A stretch of DNA of 26,502 nucleotides from SZUA-287 sp036397975 (GTDB lineage: Bacteria > Bacteroidota > Ignavibacteria > UBA10030 > UBA6906): NCBI GenBank assembly GCA_036397975.1, contig DASWHW010000081.1, forward strand, positions 1 through 26,502. The letters run 5' to 3'. The notes under the pieces are model-generated. The model was given only the letters and a program-made list of their open reading frames with translations. It ran no database searches and was not told the DNA's origin. Positions 12,334 through 19,814 of the stretch are shown in pieces (the first letter of the stretch is position 1; every line of letters starts with the position of its first letter). The position numbers and the translations under genes are program-made.

Positions 12334-13353
12334 TTAGAGCGTGAATCTCCCCCGTTCCATGATCCTTCGATCATCAACCACAATAGTAAACCCTGTTCCC
12401 ACCACATCAATATGCGTCGACGATCTCCATTGAGCACCGGTATGCTCCGCATATGGATGTCCAAACGCAATGTGCACTCCAGGTATTTTCTCGTCTTGCA
12501 GGATATTTCCTATGACACGAGTCAGCTTGGTGTTGGTACCGATGGCAAATTCTCCAACCCGATCGCTGTTTTCATCCGTATGGGTGTATGACCAAAACTC
12601 CTCTTCGAGTTTCTTGTTGGAGGAGTGAATTTCGCTGATGCGGCTATCCTTAATGTAAATGGTCAACGGTGAATCCTTGAGATCGGCGTACTTTGCGCAA
12701 AGATAATCGCCGACGACCCCGTCAACGACATACATTCCGTTCACATTCTTTGGTGACGTAAACACTTCACCGCCGGGCAGGTTTCCCCATTTTTCGGTGT
12801 TGATGATACCGCTCGTTTTGATCCATTTGATTTGGGGACTGAACTCCGCAATAATATCCGTTCCCCCAGAACTTGTCGCTCGAATCTTCTTCGCCGCCGC
12901 CGCAATGTCTCTTACTGTTGAACTGATTTTGTCGATCTCGTTGAAATCAGCCCGCATTCCGTCTGTCATGATCTCTTTGGTTATGTTGATCATGTGCGCG
13001 TGGCGGATGCGGTGTTTCGTTATCACCGCCGTCATCTCCATTCTGGTCTTCAACTCCCCAAACTGACCGACAACGGCGTACACGCTGACCTGACTGGTTG
13101 CCAGATCATCCAGGATTTCCTGCGGCATTTCCGTGTGAGGCCGCGGCGCGAACCGTTCCAGAGCATAGGTCGTGCAGGGGGAGCCCACTTTCATGATTTC
13201 ACGATGGATGCTTGCCGCAATATCGCGCGATGCATCATCGGTGATCAAAGTTACTTTTTCGAACGGCTTCAGCCGCAGACACGTATTCACGGCGTTCCGC
13301 GCACCGTCAGATAACTCCTCATCGACGACAACGTCGTCCAGAATGTCGATCAT
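12334..13353 (-). CDS. M29-family aminopeptidase
   Basis: This 339-residue protein matches the C-terminal catalytic part of M29 aminopeptidases (aminopeptidase T, PepS). Their metal ligands all appear in order: E196 in NLPGGEVF, E268 in GEFAIGTN, H294 in HIAFG, and H314/D316 in THIDVV. The family removes N-terminal residues using two metal ions. It is somewhat shorter than the usual 400-410 residues, the shortfall being in the N-terminal domain, so its substrate pocket may differ. The start codon lies 9 nt after the GCS2 stop and the next gene begins 6 nt after its own stop, so it is firmly in the operon. Its position among ligases suggests trimming or hydrolysis of the operon's product rather than general protein turnover; that is inference. 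Confidence 0.88.
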   Translation of the reverse strand: MIDILDDVVVDEELSDGARNAVNTCLRLKPFEKVTLITDDASRDIAASIHREIMKVGSPCTTYALERFAPRPHTEMPQEILDDLATSQVSVYAVVGQFGELKTRMEMTAVITKHRIRHAHMINITKEIMTDGMRADFNEIDKISSTVRDIAAAAKKIRATSSGGTDIIAEFSPQIKWIKTSGIINTEKWGNLPGGEVFTSPKNVNGMYVVDGVVGDYLCAKYADLKDSPLTIYIKDSRISEIHSSNKKLEEEFWSYTHTDENSDRVGEFAIGTNTKLTRVIGNILQDEKIPGVHIAFGHPYAEHTGAQWRSSTHIDVVGTGFTIVVDDRRIMERGRFTL

Positions 13354-13362
13354 TCCTTCGTC

Positions 13363-14493
13363 CTACTTTGCATGTGATTGTTCCGGGACCTCAAACCCCA
13401 TCCTTGTTTCTTCAATAATATAGTCCACCACAGACTTTAGGTCCTTCGTTTTTTCGAAAACATGGAGTTGCCGTTCCGCACCCGTCCCGTTGGTGAGCAT
13501 CGTTTTAACGTACTCGACTTCTTTCCGGCTATCAAGCTCATCCAGAACATCGTCCACAAACTCGAGGAGTTCGCCAATCAGTTCCCGGGCAGGGAGTTCT
13601 ACCTGTCTCCCGAAATCAATCAGCTTCCCGTTCAAACCATACCGGCTCGCCCGCCATTTGTTCTCCATAATCAGCGCCCGGCGATACAAACGAAAACCCA
13701 TGTTTGCCGAATAGAGTTTATACAACTTCACCAAAATAGCCTGCATCAACGCGGCAATCGCAATTGTCTCGTCGACACGCATGGGGATATCGCAGACGCG
13801 AAATTCCAGCGTTCCGAAAAACGGATGCGGACGCATGTCCCACCAGATTTTCTTCGCATTGTCAATGCAATTGGTTCGAATCAACAGGTTCACAAAGTTC
13901 TCGTACTCCGAATAACTTTGGAAATAATCGGGGATATTTGTTCTCGGAAATTTGTCGAAGACTTTGCAGCGGTACGACATGAGCCCGGTGTTCCGGCCCA
14001 TCCAGAATGGGGAGTTGACGGAAAGTGCAAGTAGGTGAGGGAGAAAATATCTCGCCGCATTCATCAAGTGGATGGATGCTTCCTTATCCTCGATGCCTAC
14101 GTGCACGTGAAGCCCGAATATCAGATTTGCCCTGGCAACCTGCTGCATATCCTGCACGATAGTCTTGTAGCGGTCATCCGGAAAAATCCCCTGGGAGTGC
14201 CAATCAGCGAAAGGGTGCGTTCCGGCGGCAGCGAGTTGCAGTCCGTTTTCGTTTGCCAGTCGCACCATGTGCCTTCGCAGCTCGAACACCTCTGCCTTCG
14301 CTTCTTTGATGTTCTTGCAGATGCCTGTTCCCACCTCCACCACGGACGAATGCATCTCCGGCTTCACCCGCTCCTGGAGTTTCAGCTTCCCCTTCGCAAT
14401 GATCTCCGAGTGAATGTGGGAACGGAGATCCCTTGTTTCAGGGTCAATGGTTTGGTATTCTTCCTCAATTCCAAGCGTAAAACTTGGCTTCAT
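13363..14493 (-). CDS. carboxylate-amine ligase, GCS2/YbdK family
   Basis: This 376-residue enzyme belongs to the glutamate-cysteine ligase type 2 family, which activates a carboxylate with ATP and joins it to an amine. Visible motifs are GIEEEY (8-13, metal/ATP site), the Glu residues of KPEMHSSVVEVGTG (44-57), GLHVHVG (127-133), SVNSPFWMG (158-166), WWDMRPHPFFGTLEFRVCD (217-235) and ENKWRASRYG (277-286). YbdK of E. coli has weak gamma-glutamylcysteine ligase activity; the true substrates of most family members are unknown. It is 9 nt downstream of the ATP-grasp gene and 9 nt upstream of the M29 gene. An AGAGG ribosome site lies about 7 nt before the ATG. An ATP-grasp partner upstream recalls GshA/GshB-style two-step tripeptide synthesis, but glutathione itself is not implied. 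Confidence 0.93.
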   Translation of the reverse strand: MKPSFTLGIEEEYQTIDPETRDLRSHIHSEIIAKGKLKLQERVKPEMHSSVVEVGTGICKNIKEAKAEVFELRRHMVRLANENGLQLAAAGTHPFADWHSQGIFPDDRYKTIVQDMQQVARANLIFGLHVHVGIEDKEASIHLMNAARYFLPHLLALSVNSPFWMGRNTGLMSYRCKVFDKFPRTNIPDYFQSYSEYENFVNLLIRTNCIDNAKKIWWDMRPHPFFGTLEFRVCDIPMRVDETIAIAALMQAILVKLYKLYSANMGFRLYRRALIMENKWRASRYGLNGKLIDFGRQVELPARELIGELLEFVDDVLDELDSRKEVEYVKTMLTNGTGAERQLHVFEKTKDLKSVVDYIIEETRMGFEVPEQSHAK

Positions 14494-14502
14494 GGTGAAC
14501 CT

Positions 14503-15483
14503 CTACTTCTTTCCGGCCTTCACACTGCTCTTCGATGATGCGGAAATGCCATTCGACCCTTGGAGAAATGCCGCCCACCGGAATTCTGTCGGCTTCCGGT
14601 CATTCGCAAGTGCCTTCTCCACCGCCATGTCCGACACTGCGTTGACAACCCACGCAAAGTTCTCTGCCCCGACAGAATGATAATCAGCATCAGGTGCCGG
14701 ATTAAGAAAGTCGATTGCGTAGGGGATACCATCGCGGACAGCAAATTCGACCGTGTTCAGATCGTATCCGAGTGCGTGGTTCAGTTTGAGTGCATCATCA
14801 ATGATGCGCTGTTCCAGGTTGCGATCAAGAGGCTTCGGGTCTTTGACGTAACGGCTGTCGTGCGGCTGGAGAGGATCATACTGCATCACGTGCACCTTTT
14901 CCTGGCCAATCACATAGCAGCGGACGTACTCCTTGAATTCTATCCCTTCCTGCAGCGTCATCACGAGGTCGGCCGTCTGATGATAGAAGTGAAAGAAATC
15001 GCCTTCGTTGTGACATTTGTAGACATGCTTCCATCCACCACCGCTGTGCGGCTTGAGAAACGCCGGGAAACCGATATACTTGAAGGTTGCTTTCCAGTCA
15101 ACCGGAAAATGCAAATTGCGCATGGACTGGGAGGTTGTGTTTGGTGGATGGCCATAGGAAGGAAGCAGAACGGTCTTCGGCGCTGCGACACCAATCTTGG
15201 ACGCGAGCGCATAATTGAAAAACTTATCGTCCGCACTCCACCAGAAGGGATTGTTGATAACGATGGTACCGCTCAACATGGCGTTTTTCAGATATGCCCT
15301 ATAATAGGGGATGTCATGCGAGATCCGGTCGATAATAACATCATATTTCTCCGGTTCCGCCATCTTTGTAATGCCGAGTTCCACAAACTCAGCGATCACA
15401 CCCTTGTTCATCTCGTTAATGCGGGCTACCAATGCACCAGGGAATGAGTCTTCCTGGCCAAACATGATACCGACGCGTTTCAT
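14503..15483 (-). CDS. ATP-grasp ligase (first gene of amidoligase operon)
   Basis: The 326-residue protein has the ATP-grasp architecture of D-Ala-D-Ala ligase, RimK and GshB relatives. The ATP lysine is K144 in FPAFLKPHSGGGWKHV, the adenine-side region is around 177-200, and the metal-binding end is DLNTVEFAV (241-249) followed by AIDFLNPAPDAD (256-267), with candidate ligands E246, D258 and N261. Such enzymes join a carboxylate to an amine via an acyl phosphate. The C-terminal tail (about 310-326) is Ser/Lys-rich and probably disordered. GGAGGT is placed three bases before the ATG, and a strong promoter lies about 100 nt upstream, so this is the first gene of the operon. The acceptor and donor substrates cannot be read from the sequence. 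Confidence 0.9.
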   Translation of the reverse strand: MKRVGIMFGQEDSFPGALVARINEMNKGVIAEFVELGITKMAEPEKYDVIIDRISHDIPYYRAYLKNAMLSGTIVINNPFWWSADDKFFNYALASKIGVAAPKTVLLPSYGHPPNTTSQSMRNLHFPVDWKATFKYIGFPAFLKPHSGGGWKHVYKCHNEGDFFHFYHQTADLVMTLQEGIEFKEYVRCYVIGQEKVHVMQYDPLQPHDSRYVKDPKPLDRNLEQRIIDDALKLNHALGYDLNTVEFAVRDGIPYAIDFLNPAPDADYHSVGAENFAWVVNAVSDMAVEKALANDRKPTEFRWAAFLQGSNGISASSKSSVKAGKK

Positions 15484-15590
15484 ACGACCTCCGGGATATC
15501 AATGAATGAGCTTGCGTACAGAATGCAATTGTTGAATACGTTTATTGTCTTCGGATACTTCACGAGGGAAAAGGACGAGGATTCTTTTCC

Positions 15591-15619
15591 ATAATACGCA
15601 TTGGAGAATCTATAGTCAA
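15591..15619 (-). promoter_or_regulatory. promoter of the amidoligase operon
   Basis: On the minus strand TTGACT (15614-15619), a 17-bp spacer and TATTAT (15591-15596) form a near-consensus promoter. The predicted start is near 15584, giving a leader of about 100 nt before the GGAGGT-preceded ATG at 15483. It lies in the 154-nt gap after the dienelactone hydrolase gene, so the four-gene operon is independently transcribed. Confidence 0.72.
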
Positions 15620-15637
15620 ACAAACGACATTCCTCGA

Positions 15638-16426
15638 TTATTGGAAGACGCTCTTAAAGAATTCCTTCATTTCCTCCCATGATTGCATGTCCGCTTTCTT
15701 GTTATACGCAAGAGGAAGACTGAATTTTTTCCCATTTTCGTCGGCGTCGGGGTTGGTGAAGGAGTGTTTCGCACCGTCATAGGAAATAACTTTGACATCG
15801 GCTCCTACTTCCTCCATCTCCGCCTCAAAATTTTTGACCTGGTCTTGGGGAACAAATGGATCGTCGGCACCCGTGCAGACAAGAATCCGGGCTTTGATCT
15901 CTCCTTTCTCTGCTTTAGTAGCCGCACCCAGGCTGCCGTGAAAACTCACGACGCCCTTCAAATCCAGACCCATTCGTGCCATATTAAGGACAACTCCACC
16001 ACCGAAGCAGAAACCGATGGCACCAATGTTCGAGGCATCAGTATGCGAGTCATTCTTGAGCAATTCTTCGGCGGCAAGAAATCGTGCCTTCGCGACATCG
16101 ATATTCTTCATAACTTCACCAGCGAACTTCCCAGCGTCATCCGGATGTGCAGCTTGTTTTCCATCGCCGTACATATCAACCGCTAGTGCAACATAGCCAA
16201 GCCCTGCAAGCATGTCGGCGCGTTTTCGTGCGTAGGCATTGTGCCCCCACCATTCGTGAACAACGAGAACTGCAGGCCGCTTTCCCTTGACAGCATCATC
16301 GTAAGCCAGATACCCCTTGAAGGTAACGCCGTTTGCTTTGTACTCGACGTTTTTTCCTTTGACTTTAGCGTGTACCATTCCAACTCCAAATACAGTTGCA
16401 AGAAGAACAACGAAGAGGATTTTCAT
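15638..16426 (-). CDS. exported dienelactone hydrolase-family protein
   Basis: The 262-residue alpha/beta hydrolase has the cysteine triad of dienelactone hydrolase: C140 in GFCFGGG, D188/D189 in GADDPFVP and H221 in KHSFTNP, plus HEWWG (57-61), which carries the helper Glu E58. A clear Sec signal peptide (residues 1-20, MKILFVVLLA...VHA) places it in the periplasm or on the surface, unlike the cytoplasmic catabolic enzymes. Family members hydrolyse lactones or esters; without chlorocatechol genes nearby, a role in aromatic degradation is not supported. GGAG lies about 6 nt before the ATG. A plausible promoter is TTGCAC (16491-16496), 16 bp, TAACAT (16469-16474). It diverges from the ABC importer genes. 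Confidence 0.92.
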   Translation of the reverse strand: MKILFVVLLATVFGVGMVHAKVKGKNVEYKANGVTFKGYLAYDDAVKGKRPAVLVVHEWWGHNAYARKRADMLAGLGYVALAVDMYGDGKQAAHPDDAGKFAGEVMKNIDVAKARFLAAEELLKNDSHTDASNIGAIGFCFGGGVVLNMARMGLDLKGVVSFHGSLGAATKAEKGEIKARILVCTGADDPFVPQDQVKNFEAEMEEVGADVKVISYDGAKHSFTNPDADENGKKFSLPLAYNKKADMQSWEEMKEFFKSVFQ

Positions 16427-16468
16427 GAGAATTCTCCATTGGGACGTGAGACTGAACGGACTCTTTGA

Positions 16469-16496
16469 ATGTTATGAAAATCGAAACAAGGTGCAA
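16469..16496 (-). promoter_or_regulatory. candidate promoter of the dienelactone hydrolase gene
   Basis: The minus strand reads TTGCAC (16491-16496), 16 bp, TAACAT (16469-16474), with a start predicted about 35 nt before the ATG. The same divergent gap carries, on the plus strand, a good -10-like TATACT (16556-16561) without a recognisable -35, and the short inverted repeat GGTTA-CCA-TAACC (16570-16582) just after it. That could be an operator for the importer operon. Confidence 0.4.
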
Positions 16497-16625
16497 CAAT
16501 ACCGGAATTTCCTTAAACAATCTGACCACATCCAACTGCTTCCCCCCTCTTGCGTTATACTATTTCCATGGTTACCATAACCCTACACTTTTTGATGATC
16601 TCGCAAAGGAAGCCACCTACCCCTG

Positions 16626-17405
16626 ATGATCACGCTAACGTCAGTTTCAAAAACATTCGATGGCGGAAGAACATTCGTCGTCCATGACCTTTCACTCCAC
16701 GTTCATCGCGGAGAGTTGCTCGTTATTCTGGGAGAGTCCGGGAGCGGAAAGACGACGACGCTGAGAATGATTAACAGACTGGTCGAGCCGACAGAAGGAA
16801 GCATCCATGTCAATGGAAGGAATACATCTCAAACGGATCACGTGGAGTTGCGGCGGAGTATCGGATACGTATTTCAGGGAATTGGGCTCTTTCCGCACAT
16901 GACCGTTGAGGAAAACATTGCGGTTGTTCCTCGCCTTCTCGGTTGGGAACAACCGCGAATCGCCACACGGGTTGGAGAATTAATGGGAATGATGGGACTC
17001 GAACTGGACACGATGAGGCATCGACGACCGGAGGAGCTTTCCGGCGGACAGAAGCAACGCGTGGGCGTTGCACGAGCTCTCGCTGCACAACCGGCCGTCC
17101 TGCTCATGGACGAACCGTTTGGTGCACTCGACCCGCTCACAAGAGATTCGTTGCAGACGGAATTGAAGCGCATTCAGCAAACACAGCAAATCACAATCGT
17201 GCTGGTGACACACGATATGACCGAAGCGCTCCTTCTCGGTGACCGAATTGCTATTCTGCGTAATGGAACACTGGTCGCAATCGGAACTCCACATGACCTG
17301 CTTACGAGCGCGACCGATCCCTACGTTGCGTCATTGATGGAAACTCCGAAGCGTCAGGCGGACCGGGTGGAGATGATTGCAAGAGGGAGCGAGAATAATG
17401 GGTGA
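16626..17405 (+). CDS. ABC transporter ATPase, OpuC/OsmV/EgtV class
   Basis: The 259-residue ATPase has Walker A GESGSGKT (36-43), Q-loop Q84 (YVFQG), signature LSGGQ (138-142), Walker B LLMDEP (159-164) and switch histidine H196. It most resembles ATPases of the quaternary-amine importers (glycine betaine/choline/carnitine), a class that also includes the ergothioneine ATPase EgtV. It ends soon after the ABC domain and lacks the paired CBS domains that sense ionic strength in OpuA/OpuCA, so osmotic gating by that route is unlikely. Its stop codon overlaps the permease start by 8 nt, so the two genes are translationally coupled. The ribosome site is weak (AAAGGA about 15 nt upstream). Confidence 0.93.
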   Translation: MITLTSVSKTFDGGRTFVVHDLSLHVHRGELLVILGESGSGKTTTLRMINRLVEPTEGSIHVNGRNTSQTDHVELRRSIGYVFQGIGLFPHMTVEENIAVVPRLLGWEQPRIATRVGELMGMMGLELDTMRHRRPEELSGGQKQRVGVARALAAQPAVLLMDEPFGALDPLTRDSLQTELKRIQQTQQITIVLVTHDMTEALLLGDRIAILRNGTLVAIGTPHDLLTSATDPYVASLMETPKRQADRVEMIARGSENNG

Positions 17406-18942
17406 AAGCAATCTCTCGCATCAGTTAGAGCTTCTTCCTGAGTACCTCAGCCATCATCTTCTGCTGACAGCGGCAGCGCTAGCTGCCGGGATCATTATTT
17501 GCCTCCCGCTGGGAATGCTTGTCACCCGTGTGAAGAAACTCCAGTGGCCGGTACTCGCCTTCGCAAGCGTCATGCAGACCATTCCCGGAATTGCACTCCT
17601 TGCCTTGATGGTTCCCATCCTTGGGTCCATCGGCTTTGCACCTGCTCTTCTCGCACTCATCCTCTATAGTATGCTGCCCATCCTGCGGAATACCGTTACG
17701 GGAATTCTTGGTGTTGATCCCTCCGTTGTTGAGGCTGCCAATGCTCTCGGGATGACCAGATCGCAAATGCTCTTCTCGGTCGAACTCCCATTGGCGGCCC
17801 CAGTCATCGTCGCGGGCATTCGAACAGCAACGGTCTGGGTTGTGGGAACGGCGACGCTCGCAACACCCGTTGGAGCTACAAGTCTTGGCAACTATATTTT
17901 CAGCGGACTCCAAACGCAAAATGCTACAGCGGTAATTGTGGGGTGTCTTGCTGCAGCGATGCTCGCGATCATCCTTGATCAAATCATCAGGCTGGCTGAA
18001 ATTGGCGCGAGCAAACGAAGTAGACCGATCCAAATAACATCCGTTGCCGCGCTCGCGATTGTTCTGATCGGGTGTCTCTCGCCGCTTATCTTCAAAGCAA
18101 ACACAGAAAGTACCGCCGATCGCGTCGTCATCGGAGCAAAGACATTTACCGAACAATACATTCTGGCGGAGTTGCTTCGCTCTTCGCTACGTGACAAAGG
18201 ATTTTCTGCGGAAAGCAGAACGAGCATGGGCTCGACGATTCTGTTTGACGCCCTTTCCGCAGGAGAGATCGATCTTTACGTGGACTACTCCGGTACCATC
18301 TGGACGAATGTCATGAAGAGAAAAGACAATCCCCCCCGAGAAGAGCTACTCCGGGAGATGACATCGTGGCTGAAAGAGCATCGTGGCGTCACTCTTCTGG
18401 GTCCACTTGGATTTGAAAATAGGTACGCTTTGGCTATGTCACGGGAGGATGCTCTGAAGCTTCACGTCACCTCGCTCGCAAATCTTTCCGCCGTGGCTCC
18501 GACAATGACGATCGGGAGCGACTACGAATTCTTCAGCAGGCCGGAGTGGTCCTCATTGAAGAAGGTGTATCAACTTCGATTTCAACAACAGCGCGTTTTC
18601 GATCCAAGCCTGATGTATGCGGCCGTGAGGGATGGAAACGTGGACGTGATCTCAGCATACTCAACCGATGGCCGCATCATCGAGTATGATCTTGCGGTGC
18701 TCGACGATTCACAACAAGCCCTTCCCCGCTATGATGCAATCCTCCTCCTCTCGACCCGGGCTACCGCTCAACCTGAGCTTGTCCGAGCTCTTCATCCTCT
18801 TCTCGGCTCCATCTCCGACAGCTACATGCGGAATGCAAACAAGCTTGTGGACATTGACCACATGAGCGCAGAACAAGCCGCTGTAGTCCTTTCTCACTCC
18901 ATCGAGCAGTCTCTCCGAACCGGCGCACAACAAGAGCATTAG
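17398..18942 (+). CDS. ABC permease fused to substrate-binding domain (OpuCB-CC / EgtU type)
   Basis: Taken from ATG 17398, the protein is 514 residues. A permease with about five membrane helices (about 15-200) contains the ATPase-docking loop EAANALGMTRSQ (112-123). After another membrane segment (about 212-232) follows a periplasmic OpuAC-type binding domain (about 241-507) with IGAKTFTEQYILAEL, YVDYSGTIWTNVMK and GSDYEFFSRPEW. Fusing both parts means each transporter dimer carries two tethered receptors. The layout is that of EgtU, the ergothioneine importer of Helicobacter and Streptococcus, and also of several betaine/choline importers; the ligand is not decided by what I can see. GAGGGAG precedes the ATG; an in-frame TTG seven codons upstream is less likely. 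No convincing terminator follows. Confidence 0.9.
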   Translation: MGESNLSHQLELLPEYLSHHLLLTAAALAAGIIICLPLGMLVTRVKKLQWPVLAFASVMQTIPGIALLALMVPILGSIGFAPALLALILYSMLPILRNTVTGILGVDPSVVEAANALGMTRSQMLFSVELPLAAPVIVAGIRTATVWVVGTATLATPVGATSLGNYIFSGLQTQNATAVIVGCLAAAMLAIILDQIIRLAEIGASKRSRPIQITSVAALAIVLIGCLSPLIFKANTESTADRVVIGAKTFTEQYILAELLRSSLRDKGFSAESRTSMGSTILFDALSAGEIDLYVDYSGTIWTNVMKRKDNPPREELLREMTSWLKEHRGVTLLGPLGFENRYALAMSREDALKLHVTSLANLSAVAPTMTIGSDYEFFSRPEWSSLKKVYQLRFQQQRVFDPSLMYAAVRDGNVDVISAYSTDGRIIEYDLAVLDDSQQALPRYDAILLLSTRATAQPELVRALHPLLGSISDSYMRNANKLVDIDHMSAEQAAVVLSHSIEQSLRTGAQQEH

Positions 18943-19256
18943 AAAGTACTCCTGTTCAACTGCCTTATGCACGGCAACCACCGCGAGGCTGGTGCAAAAG
19001 TTTGTTGCGGAACTGATTTGCGTAATCCATAAGAATTTCCATGCTGTAATTGGTATCCGGGGATTTGCACATACGAGTACAATCAACGCAAGAGCAAGAT
19101 TACGCGTGGATTTTTCCCTGACTTGTTTTGGAAAATGAATTGGTGCTGGTTTGGGGTTAGCAGTTGATTGTTCTTCAACGCAATTCTCGACGAGGAATTC
19201 GGCCAAGGAGGCTCAAAAATCCCTCATTCCTTATAGAACCAAGTCGAGGAAAACCC
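18943..19256. other. gene-free stretch after the importer operon
   Basis: About 310 nt between the importer stop and the promoter of the next gene contain no reading frame with a ribosome site, no clear hairpin terminator and no repeat that I can see. Confidence 0.5.
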
Positions 19257-19285
19257 TTGACTCTGGAGACCGCGTTTTGTAGCAT
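19257..19285 (+). promoter_or_regulatory. promoter of the small membrane protein gene
   Basis: TTGACT (19257-19262), 17 bp, TAGCAT (19280-19285). The predicted start near 19292 leaves a leader of about 40 nt containing GGAGGT just before ATG 19333. Confidence 0.6.
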
Positions 19286-19332
19286 ACGGCACCCGAAACC
19301 AACGTTCTTCTTTCACCATCATGGAGGTAACC

Positions 19333-19743
19333 ATGAACAAGCAAGTTCTTAAAGGGACCGTGGCGGTTTTCATTGTATTAGCTGTTCTCGATTTTGTCAT
19401 CAACGCGTTACTCCTCAAAGGAGCGTATGAAGCAACCGCACATCTGTGGCGGCCTGAAGCCGAAATGAAGATATGGTTATTCCAGGTAGTCGCACTATTC
19501 GTCGCATACTTCTTTACCCTAATTTTTTCAAAAGGATATGAGGGAAAAGGTATTGGGGAAGGTGTTCGATATGGCTTCTATGTCGGCATGCTCATGGCCG
19601 TACCAATGGCGTACGGATCGTATGGTGCGATGCCCATCCCCTACTCGCTTGCCCTTCAGTGGTTCATCTACGGGTTGATTGAATATGTTCTTGCGGGAGT
19701 TGTCGTCTCGATGGTGTTCGGGAAAAAAGCGGCCGCTGCATAA
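19333..19743 (+). CDS. small four-helix integral membrane protein, unknown function
   Basis: The 136-residue protein has four hydrophobic segments (about 8-28, 47-66, 82-102 and 107-129 from MNKQ), a short charged loop after the second, and a C-terminal GKKAAAA tail. No family that I can name confidently fits. The start is set at 19333 because GGAGGT (19324-19329) lies directly before it; the ATG at 19321 is part of that ribosome site region. It is monocistronic, with its own promoter and a hairpin terminator, and faces the acyl-ACP desaturase gene. No catalytic residues stand out; conserved-looking glycines and tyrosines around YGFYVGMLMAVPMAYGSYGAMP suggest helix packing. Confidence 0.85.
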   Translation: MNKQVLKGTVAVFIVLAVLDFVINALLLKGAYEATAHLWRPEAEMKIWLFQVVALFVAYFFTLIFSKGYEGKGIGEGVRYGFYVGMLMAVPMAYGSYGAMPIPYSLALQWFIYGLIEYVLAGVVVSMVFGKKAAAA

Positions 19744-19766
19744 ACACAGCCGGCAGGAAATTCAAA

Positions 19767-19800
19767 AGGCGCATCCACAACGGACGCGCCTTTTTCTTTG
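19767..19800. terminator. probable bidirectional hairpin terminator
   Basis: AGGCGCATCC (19767-19776), loop ACAAC, GGACGCGCCT (19782-19791) pair with one mismatch, followed by TTTTTCTTTG on the plus strand. Read the other way, the hairpin is followed by TTTTGAATTT. It sits between two convergent genes, so it can serve both. Confidence 0.85.
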
Positions 19801-19814
19801 CCCTTCTTTTCTCA

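Noticed and set aside
14560..15447. 295-codon plus-strand frame opposite the first ATP-grasp gene
   Set aside because: The minus-strand frame has complete ATP-grasp motifs, a ribosome site and a promoter; the plus frame is a long antisense shadow.
11131..15483. Glutathione biosynthesis as the operon's role
   Set aside because: GCS2 plus ATP-grasp is compatible, but the ATP-grasp is not recognisably GshB and the M29 peptidase and fourth gene are not part of glutathione synthesis.
17377..17397. TTG start seven codons upstream in the permease-receptor gene
   Set aside because: ATG 17398 has GAGGGAG at a suitable distance and the usual coupling overlap with the ATPase stop.
19321..19332. ATG at 19321 as start of the small membrane protein
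   Set aside because: GGAGGT directly follows it and is ideally spaced for ATG 19333.
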